64,000 nt of DNA from Larkinella bovis. GTDB lineage: Bacteria; Bacteroidota; Bacteroidia; Cytophagales; Spirosomataceae. Both the position numbers and the translations under genes were made by a program. How positions within the stretch are numbered: position 1 is the first letter of the stretch; each line of letters starts with the position of its first letter. The notes below the pieces were generated by a model. It saw only the letters and a list, made by a program, of their open reading frames with translations. It was not told where the DNA came from and did no database searches. Positions 34,242 to 40,242 of the stretch are shown piece by piece. The DNA is taken from contig NZ_JBHSMA010000005.1 of NCBI RefSeq assembly GCF_042655385.1, positions 124,001-188,000 on the forward strand. Reading direction: 5' to 3'.

Positions 34242-34766
34242 GGCTGCTGCCGTATTCTGAAAGGATAGAGAATGGTTTTATACGAACTAATAAATAATCA
34301 GAATAAAATCATAACTAACTGATTATCTTCTTATTAACCGGTTTTTGAGTATATTTTCAAATGTCCATTCCCGCTATTTAAAAGGCGGTTTTTTTTAGGA
34401 TAATTACAGTCTGCAATTGACTATTTTACGGCGATCGGTTAGGGGCCTGTACGTCAATGGGGTATAGATCAACGTGTTCTTACATCAGTTGTCGAATGAA
34501 TAGACATAAACGGGAACCATAAGAGCGTGATTTTTTCGTAGGGTGGTCTGTATCAGGTAGCAAACCGCCAGAATTGCCGGGAAGGGCGCAAAGGGGCCAT
34601 CAGGGGAAGAGCCGGTTCCTGTAAAGGCTGAAGGCGAAGAAATTATTGAGCGAACGGTAATCGTCAGACGGTGGTTTATTTAGTCCGTTGTGAGGCCGGA
34701 ATGCGTAAATTTGCCGTAAACTTCGGGCTGGACAGTAATTCTTTTCCGGTTGCCGCTTTTAAAATC
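34242..34766. other. long intergenic region between acyltransferase and GH95 genes
   Basis: About 525 bp without a convincing gene. The first 130 bp are AT-rich and probably hold the acyltransferase promoter. A weak terminator-like element, CCGC (34371-34374) and GCGG (34385-34388) followed by eight T residues, lies at 34371-34396 on the plus strand. The part from 34440 to 34670 is GC-richer with small imperfect hairpins, such as CAGGGGAA and TTCCTG near 34600-34622. I could not match it to any riboswitch class. The reading frame upstream of the GH95 start reaches 34671 but has no coding look. Confidence 0.5.
34706..34713 (+). promoter_or_regulatory. -7 promoter element of the GH95 gene
   Basis: TAAATTTG is a perfect TAnnTTTG match 53 bp before the ATG at 34767. 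It lies inside the upstream extension of the reading frame and therefore supports the shorter protein with its signal peptide at the N-terminus. No clear -33 element was found. Confidence 0.5.
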
Positions 34767-37328
34767 ATGCACTTCTTTACCCAACAACCTTCTTTTACAA
34801 ACCGCAAAATTATCTTCCTCGGTTTGTTTGCCCTGATTATTCATTCCGTTTCGGCCCAGAAACCGTCGGCGATCTGGTACCGCCAGCCTGCCCGCAACTG
34901 GAACGAAGCCCTTCCGGTGGGCAACGGGCGGTTGGGCGCCATGGTGTTCGGACGACCCGCCGACGAACTGATTCAGTTGAACGAATCCTCGCTCTGGTCG
35001 GGCGGACCGGTCAACCGGAACCCGAATCCGGGCGTGGCGAAATACCTGCCCGAAATCCGGGAAGCACTTTTCCGGGAGGATTATGCGGCTGCGGCCAAAT
35101 TGACGCAAAAAATGCAGGGGTCATATACGGAAGCGTATCAACCCCTGGGTGATTTGCTGTTGAAACAGCGGTTTTCCGGACAGCCGACGGACTATTACCG
35201 CGACCTGAATATCGCCAATGCCAGTTCGACCACCCGGTTTCGGGCCGATGGGGTTACGTACACGCGCGAAATCTTTGCTTCGGCACCCGATCAGGTCATT
35301 GTCGTGCGGCTGACGGCGGATAAAAAAGGAACGCTCAACGTCACGGCGGCCGTGCAAAGCCCGCACCCGATTACCAAAACCGTGGCTGGTCGGCAAGGAC
35401 TGGTGGTGCGCGGGAAAGCGCCCGCCCATGCCGATCCGAATTACGTTAATTACAATTCAAAACCGGTTTTTTACGAAGATGCAGCCGGTTGCCGGGGGAT
35501 GCGTTTCGACTGGCGGGTAAATGTGCGTTCGACGGACGGAACCGTGGTAGCCGATACCGCCGGGATTCGGGTTCAGAACGCGACCGAAGCGGTTTTGCTG
35601 CTGACGGCGGCTACCAGTTTCAACGGTTTCGATAAATGCCCCAACCGCGATGGTCGGGACGAAAAACAACTGGCGGACAGCTACCTGAAAAAAGCCCTTG
35701 CCAAATCCGTCGATGGGCTTCGCCGGGATCATGTGGTTGATTATCAGCGGTATTTTAACCGGGCTTCGTTTACGCTGGAAACCGCGTCGGTGGTGAATCT
35801 ACCAATGGATGAGCGGCTGAAACGGTACGCCGAAGGAGCCGCCGACCCCGAACTGGAGACGCTGTATTTTCAGTTTGGTCGGTATTTGCTCATTTCGAGT
35901 TCGCGGCCCGGTGGCATTCCGGCTAATTTGCAGGGACTCTGGAATCCGATGGTGCGCCCGCCCTGGAGCAGCAACTACACGACCAATATCAACACCGAAA
36001 TGAACTACTGGCCGGCGGAAATGGTCAACCTGTCGGAAATGCATTCTCCGTTGCTGACCTGGGTGGGGTATATGGCCGCGACGGGTCGGGAAACCACGAA
36101 GAACTTTTATAACGCCCGGGGCTGGACCATTCACCACAATTCGGACCTCTGGGGCACGTCAAACCCGGTAGGGGATAACGGGAAAGGCAGCCCGTCCTGG
36201 GCCAACTGGGCGATGGGCGGCCCCTGGCTGTGTCAGCATTTGTACGACCGTTACCTGTTTACGGGCGATAAAAAATACCTGCGCGATTACGCCTATCCGC
36301 TGATGAAAGAAGCGGCTTTGTTCTGTCTCGACTGGCTGGTGGAAGACCAACAGGGCCGGTTGGTAACCGCTCCGGCCACCTCGCCCGAAAACGTTTTTAT
36401 CACCGATCAGGGTGTGAAGGAGTCGGTTTCGGTGGCAACGACGATGGACATGGGGCTCATCTGGGATCTGTTCTCCAACGTGATTCAGGCGTCGTCGCAA
36501 CTGGGCATCGATGCGGATTTCCGGAATGAACTAACGGCTAAAAAAAACCGGTTGTTTCCGTTGCAGATTGGGAAAACCGGCAATTTGCAGGAATGGTATA
36601 AAGACTGGCAGGATGAAGACCCCGAGCACCGCCACGTTTCGCACCTTTATGTGCTGCATCCGGGCCGGGAAGTGTCGCCGTTGACGACGCCGAAGTTTGC
36701 CGATGCGGCCAAACGGACACTCGAAATCCGGGGCGATGGCGGCACGGGCTGGAGTAAATCCTGGAAGATCAATTTCTGGGCGCGGCTGCACGATGGCAAC
36801 CATGCTTACAAACTTCTGCGCGAACTGCTGAAATTGACCGGTATGGAGGGGACGGATTACGCCAAGGGGGGCGGCACCTACCCGAACCTGCTCTGTGCTC
36901 ATCCGCCGTTCCAGATCGATGGCAACTTTGGGGGCACGTCGGGCATCGGTGAAATGCTGCTGCAAAGCCACGACGGTTTGCTCAACCTGCTACCCGCCCG
37001 GCCCGATGCCTGGGCCATGGGTGAGGTAAAAGGGCTGAAAGCCCGGGGCGGTTTTGAGCTGGATATGAGCTGGAAAGAGGGCAGGCTGACACGCGTGGCG
37101 GTTCGGTCAGCTTTGGGCGGGAATTGTCGGCTGCGGTTGACGAACACCCTCCGGGGAGACGGGAAAGCCACCCTGAAAACCGCCGAAGGCGCCAACCCGA
37201 ATCCGTTCTTCCAACTGCCCGAAAACCGTTACCAGACCCAATCACCCGAAACACCCGCCGATGGTGTCTGGATCTATGATCTGGTGACCGAACCCGGAAA
37301 AACGTATGTTCTGCTGGGAGCGATTTAA
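34767..37328 (+). CDS. glycoside hydrolase family 95 (alpha-L-fucosidase / alpha-L-galactosidase type), secreted
   Basis: 853 residues from the chosen ATG. The signal peptide is KIIFLGLFALIIHSVSAQ at residues 14-31. The N-terminal GH65N-like beta domain starts AIWYRQPARNWNEALPVGNG with NESSLWSGGPVNRNP, both GH95 hallmarks. The (alpha/alpha)6 barrel shows NTEMNYWPAEMVNLSEMHSP, HHNSDLWGTSNPVGD, TSPENVF, RHVSHLYVLHPGREVSP, SWKINFWARLHDGNH and QIDGNFGGTSGIGEMLLQSH. GH95 enzymes hydrolyse alpha-1,2-linked L-fucose or L-galactose by inversion. The periplasm is the likely location. It is alone, 7 kb before rhaT and 10 kb before the utilisation locus, so it may act on the same plant-type glycan. Confidence 0.94.
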   Translation: MHFFTQQPSFTNRKIIFLGLFALIIHSVSAQKPSAIWYRQPARNWNEALPVGNGRLGAMVFGRPADELIQLNESSLWSGGPVNRNPNPGVAKYLPEIREALFREDYAAAAKLTQKMQGSYTEAYQPLGDLLLKQRFSGQPTDYYRDLNIANASSTTRFRADGVTYTREIFASAPDQVIVVRLTADKKGTLNVTAAVQSPHPITKTVAGRQGLVVRGKAPAHADPNYVNYNSKPVFYEDAAGCRGMRFDWRVNVRSTDGTVVADTAGIRVQNATEAVLLLTAATSFNGFDKCPNRDGRDEKQLADSYLKKALAKSVDGLRRDHVVDYQRYFNRASFTLETASVVNLPMDERLKRYAEGAADPELETLYFQFGRYLLISSSRPGGIPANLQGLWNPMVRPPWSSNYTTNINTEMNYWPAEMVNLSEMHSPLLTWVGYMAATGRETTKNFYNARGWTIHHNSDLWGTSNPVGDNGKGSPSWANWAMGGPWLCQHLYDRYLFTGDKKYLRDYAYPLMKEAALFCLDWLVEDQQGRLVTAPATSPENVFITDQGVKESVSVATTMDMGLIWDLFSNVIQASSQLGIDADFRNELTAKKNRLFPLQIGKTGNLQEWYKDWQDEDPEHRHVSHLYVLHPGREVSPLTTPKFADAAKRTLEIRGDGGTGWSKSWKINFWARLHDGNHAYKLLRELLKLTGMEGTDYAKGGGTYPNLLCAHPPFQIDGNFGGTSGIGEMLLQSHDGLLNLLPARPDAWAMGEVKGLKARGGFELDMSWKEGRLTRVAVRSALGGNCRLRLTNTLRGDGKATLKTAEGANPNPFFQLPENRYQTQSPETPADGVWIYDLVTEPGKTYVLLGAI

Positions 37329-37329
37329 T

Positions 37330-37440
37330 GGATAGAAGTGAGCCAGGAGAGCCAGGATTGTCAGAACCGGTTTCCTCTCTCTTGTCTTATGTCTCTTGTC
37401 TTATCTCTTATGTCTCTTTTTCTAATTGTACCATAAACCA
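37330..37440. repeat. low-complexity tandem repeat before the NTF2-like gene
   Basis: The stretch reads as imperfect repeats of TCTTGTCTTATGTC and TCTTATGTCTC (37380-37425), preceded by GAGAGCCAGGA-type units. It is open in the frame of the downstream gene but would encode only Ser/Leu/Tyr-rich low-complexity sequence, so it is treated as non-coding leader. Confidence 0.55.
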
Positions 37441-37447
37441 GATGCCC

Positions 37448-37882
37448 ATGAAAACCCTGAAATGCCTCATTCTGCTGTTGTTTGTAGCGGGTAACCTGCT
37501 GGCGACCGAGCCACCCAAAAACGAAAAACCGGCCCTTGAACAAGCAGTGGAAAAACTACGGAAAGCCATTCTGGATGCCGACAAAACCGCCCTCGACGCC
37601 CTGACTACCGAGCAGTTGACCTACGGCCATTCGAACGGCCTGATAGAAGATAAAGCGGTTTTTATCAAGGCGCTGGTGACCGGTGAGTCGGATTTTACCT
37701 CCATTGACCTCACCGAACAGACCGTTACGGTGGTCGACAATACCGCCTGGGTACGACACAAACTGGCCGGTAACACCAACAACAAGGGCGTGGCCGGAAC
37801 GGCTAAACTGGCGGTCCTGATGGTGTGGGTCAAACAGAAAGGCGACTGGAAACTGCTGGCCCGGCAGGCGGTGAAGATTTAA
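37448..37882 (+). CDS. secreted NTF2-like protein (DUF4440 type)
   Basis: About 144 residues. A signal peptide (MKTLKCLILLLFVAGNLLAT) precedes a single NTF2/SnoaL-like cone domain at about 30-144: LRKAILDADKTALDAL, then the characteristic LTYGHSNGLIEDKAVFIKAL, a central hydrophobic strand TVTVVDNTAWVRHKLAG, and the closing LMVWVKQKGDWKLLARQAVK. DUF4440 proteins are small ligand-binding or isomerase-like proteins of mostly unknown role. The start could also be the ATG six bases earlier (37442). The open frame extends back to overlap the GH95 stop, but that part is repeat sequence. It may be co-transcribed with the GH95 gene. Confidence 0.82.
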   Translation: MKTLKCLILLLFVAGNLLATEPPKNEKPALEQAVEKLRKAILDADKTALDALTTEQLTYGHSNGLIEDKAVFIKALVTGESDFTSIDLTEQTVTVVDNTAWVRHKLAGNTNNKGVAGTAKLAVLMVWVKQKGDWKLLARQAVKI

Positions 37883-37900
37883 AAGCGGTTTATAGATTAT

Positions 37901-37989
37901 GGTTTTCGGTATACGGTTTTTAGTAGCTGATGCAGGCTACCGTGAACGCGTTGTTTCCCGGGAAACCGCACAACCGTATACCGAAAACC
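37901..37989. terminator. long hairpin between converging genes, built from the dispersed repeat
   Basis: Perfect 18-bp arms at 37901-37918 (GGTTTTCGGTATACGGTT) and 37972-37989 enclose a 53 nt loop, which itself contains the 14-bp palindrome GTTTCCCGGGAAAC. It lies between two converging genes and probably serves both as transcript end structure. The arms are the same repeat as at 11051-11067. Confidence 0.65.
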
Positions 37990-37993
37990 GGCT

Positions 37994-38473
37994 CTATTTT
38001 TCCACAAACTTCTGTCCCCGGAGCAGCCGGTTGATGGTTTCGGCCATGCGGTCGATTTTGCCTTGTTCACTCTTGGCCGCATCGATCCAGTCGATGTAGG
38101 CTTTTTGTTCGTCGGCCTTATAGGTTAGGAAAGTCCGGTGGGCAACCGGTTCGTCTTCCAGGCACAATAGCAGGTCTTTGTGCGTATCGACCGGGGCCTG
38201 TTCGGGGTAGAGGACAAGGTGCACCCAGTCCCCGGCTTCTTTCCCGATTTTTTTCCGAATCTCGGCTTTGACCGCCATGAAAAGGGTGCCGTTGCCCATC
38301 GGCATCAGGCTGAAGTTCTGGAGTTCGTAGCCGTCGATACTACCCCGAACCTTGACCCAGTTAAAGTAGGCTTTTTGGTTGGGCCGGATTTCGGGAATTG
38401 TTGCGTAGGTCCAGCCCCCTTTTCCCGGAAACTTTTCCAGCCGATAAGCGCCGTCGACCAGCGGTTTTTCCAT
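37994..38473 (-). CDS. DUF1905 / YdeI-like (OmpD-associated) family protein
   Basis: About 159 residues. The N-terminal half is a DUF1905 beta domain: LEKFPGKGGWTYATIPEI, KVRGSIDGYELQNFSLMPMG and LFMAVKAEIRKKIGKEAGDW near residues 14-90. The C-terminal half is the YdeI/OmdA helical segment: FLTYKADEQKAYIDWIDAAK and KIDRMAETINRLLRGQKF. The two-part architecture is common in Bacteroidota; the role is unknown, although YdeI relatives have been linked to peptide resistance. I chose the ATG at 38473; ATGs at 38479 and 38503 are possible. It stands alone, converging with the NTF2-like gene. Confidence 0.85.
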   Translation of the reverse strand: MEKPLVDGAYRLEKFPGKGGWTYATIPEIRPNQKAYFNWVKVRGSIDGYELQNFSLMPMGNGTLFMAVKAEIRKKIGKEAGDWVHLVLYPEQAPVDTHKDLLLCLEDEPVAHRTFLTYKADEQKAYIDWIDAAKSEQGKIDRMAETINRLLRGQKFVEK

Positions 38474-38551
38474 ACCCATGCAGTGGAGAGAATTAACGGC
38501 CAAAGGTACGGATAAACGACTCGCCCGAAAGCGCTTACGGGGAAAGATTCG

Positions 38552-39298
38552 TTACCGGCGACTGTTCAGGGTCAGCAGAGCATCGGCAGGCGACGACAGA
38601 AACAGCTTGTACAGATCAGCCGTATTCCCGACGTGAATTTCGTACGTTTCGGTTTCCAGCGCGTTCAGCAACTCTTCGGCAACCACCGTCGGTGAAATGC
38701 CATTGGCTCCCCCGATGGCCTCCGAAAATTCGGTATTGACCAGGGGGGGCATCAGTTCAAAAACCTTGATGGCCGTGTCTTTCGCCAGCGTAAACCGCAA
38801 CGCCTGCGTATAGGAATGCAAAGCCGCTTTGCTGGCGGCATAGGTGGCCAGGGCGTGGTTGGGCACGAAGGCAACGATGGACGACACGTTGACGAAAGCC
38901 GCTTCGGGTTGTTTTTTGAGCAAAGGAAGCAGTTTTTCCGTCAGGCGAATAATGGACAGGTAGTTGGTAGTGATTTCTTCAGCGGCTTTATCGGTCGCCT
39001 GAACACCATCTTCCGATAAGGAGTAATAGAACGCCCGTCCGGCGTTATTGACGACCAGATTCAGGCTCGGGAACTCGTTCTGCAACCGTTCCACCAATTG
39101 GTCTACATCAGCGGGATTGCTGACATCGGAAACAAGAGCCGTGGTGTTTGTCAATTGGGCGGCTGCCTGTTGCAACCGTTCGGGATTTCGGCCGGTGATG
39201 ATGACCTGATTACCCTTCCGGACGAACTGTTTGGCGATTTCGAAACCGATGCCGGCGCTACCGCCCGTGATTAAAACCGTGTTGTGCTGCGTTTTCAT
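38552..39298 (-). CDS. short-chain dehydrogenase (DltE-like), TetR-controlled
   Basis: About 248 residues, classical SDR. The cofactor loop is VLITGGSAGIGFEIAKQFVR, followed by ITGRNPERL (NADP-preferring Arg), NNAGRAFYYSL, catalytic serine in NVSSIVAFVP and YAASKAALHSYTQALRF as the YxxxK site. The substrate is unknown; DltE-like SDRs are often annotated in cell-wall contexts without proof. I place the start at the ATG at 39298. The frame extends to 39358, but that would run through a perfect TetR-type palindrome at 39329-39350. It lies directly downstream of the tetR gene on the same strand, and the shared operator shows it belongs to the TetR regulon. Confidence 0.9.
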   Translation of the reverse strand: MKTQHNTVLITGGSAGIGFEIAKQFVRKGNQVIITGRNPERLQQAAAQLTNTTALVSDVSNPADVDQLVERLQNEFPSLNLVVNNAGRAFYYSLSEDGVQATDKAAEEITTNYLSIIRLTEKLLPLLKKQPEAAFVNVSSIVAFVPNHALATYAASKAALHSYTQALRFTLAKDTAIKVFELMPPLVNTEFSEAIGGANGISPTVVAEELLNALETETYEIHVGNTADLYKLFLSSPADALLTLNSRR

Positions 39299-39328
39299 GA
39301 TTTTTAGTTGGGTATTGTTTTTTACTAT

Positions 39329-39350
39329 CCATATACCGATCGGTATATGG
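39329..39350 (-). promoter_or_regulatory. TetR operator before the SDR gene
   Basis: A perfect 22-bp palindrome centred on ATACCGATCGGTAT. It matches the core at 39985-40002 in the tetR promoter. A TTTG at 39357-39354 and a TATATGGA 20 bp on may be the promoter it blocks, which would make the SDR gene independently transcribed from the tetR gene. Confidence 0.82.
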
Positions 39351-39363
39351 TGGGTCAAAAAAA

Positions 39364-39975
39364 TTAATGCGGGGGTTTGGCCGCCATTTCATCCACCAGA
39401 TTCAGAGCGGTTTTTAGAACGGTGTCGAGATAGAGGGGATTTCGGGCCGTCCGGGCCATAAAAATACCGCCCTGAATGATCGCCTGAATTGAGGTTGCCA
39501 CGCGTTCCGGATCCGTGTCGGGGCGGAATTCGCCGGTGTTGATGCCTGCCCGGATCAGCGTTGCCAGAGCGGTCTGCGTAGCAGCCACCTCGTCCGCCAC
39601 CCGTTGACGCAGCGGTTCGTGCGTGTCGTCGGCTTCGGTTCCGGTATTCAGCAGCGGACAGCCTCCTTTCGGAAAAACGTGGTTTTCGGCGCTGCTGAAC
39701 AAGGTGATGAAAGCCAGTAACTTGTCTTTGTTGCTTTCGGCCTGATTTAGCTTGTCCTGAATGATTTTACTCCGCCGGGCGGCATTGTAATTGAAAACCG
39801 CCAGGGCGACTTCCTCCTTGTTTTCGAAATTTCCGTAAATACTCCCCTTCGTCAGCCGGGTCGCATCGGTCAAATCCGACAACGAGGTGCCGGCGTAGCC
39901 TTTCGTATTGAAAATACCGGCGGTCGTTTCAATAATAAACTGGCGGGTGGCTTCTGAGCGGGGTGTAAATTTCAT
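39364..39975 (-). CDS. TetR/AcrR family transcriptional repressor
   Basis: About 203 residues. The N-terminal HTH covers residues 8-55 (TRQFIIETTAGIFNTKGYAG, then TSLSDLTDATRLTKGSIYGN with the recognition helix, and FENKEEVALAVF). The C-terminal ligand domain contains GCPLLNTGTEADDTHEPLRQ, typical of the TetR_C family seen in YxaF/AcuR-like repressors of SDR and quinone or aldehyde stress genes. The start at 39975 is chosen because the frame extension to 40011 contains the gene's own promoter and operator. It controls itself and the SDR gene, judging from the two identical palindromes. The ligand is unknown. Confidence 0.92.
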   Translation of the reverse strand: MKFTPRSEATRQFIIETTAGIFNTKGYAGTSLSDLTDATRLTKGSIYGNFENKEEVALAVFNYNAARRSKIIQDKLNQAESNKDKLLAFITLFSSAENHVFPKGGCPLLNTGTEADDTHEPLRQRVADEVAATQTALATLIRAGINTGEFRPDTDPERVATSIQAIIQGGIFMARTARNPLYLDTVLKTALNLVDEMAAKPPH

Positions 39976-39979
39976 GTCG

Positions 39980-40012
39980 CAAATATATACCGATCGGTAT
40001 ATGAATTCCAAA
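39980..40012 (-). promoter_or_regulatory. tetR promoter with embedded operator
   Basis: Minus strand: TTTG (40012-40009), a 21 bp spacer, and TATATTTG (39987-39980), both perfect matches to the Bacteroidota consensus. The 18-bp palindrome ATATACCGATCGGTATAT (39985-40002) overlaps the spacer and the -7 box. The ATG at 39975 is only 4 bp beyond, so the transcript should be leaderless or nearly so. Confidence 0.85.
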
Positions 40013-40189
40013 TGTTACCTTGTTTTTTTATTAAGAGACTGGTCTAGGGCGCGCATCGGTGCGGCACGGGTGGCCGTTTTCGCCCGCGTCTGGATGTGGC
40101 GGGTCTGTTGCTGCTGCGGGTCGGCCGTGTCCTGAAAACCGTGCTAGTGAAAGTGATAAAACCGTACGTTTCTTTTTTCTCTTTCTACG

Positions 40190-40217
40190 CCAAAAGCCGC
40201 TTTCGGGCGGCTTTTGG
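40190..40217. terminator. hairpin after the large M16 peptidase gene
   Basis: CCAAAAGCCGC (40190-40200) and GCGGCTTTTGG (40207-40217) form a perfect 11-bp stem with a TTTCGG loop, 26 bp past the M16 stop. No T-run follows on the minus strand, so termination there would be imperfect. The rest of the 230 bp gap to tetR shows nothing else. Confidence 0.65.
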
Positions 40218-40242
40218 GTAGGATAAAAGACGGTTTTTAACG

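Noticed and set aside
34440..34670. A GC-rich leader-like stretch before the GH95 gene that could be a riboswitch
   Set aside because: I could not find the conserved cores of the cobalamin, TPP, SAM, FMN or glycine classes, and the stems are imperfect.
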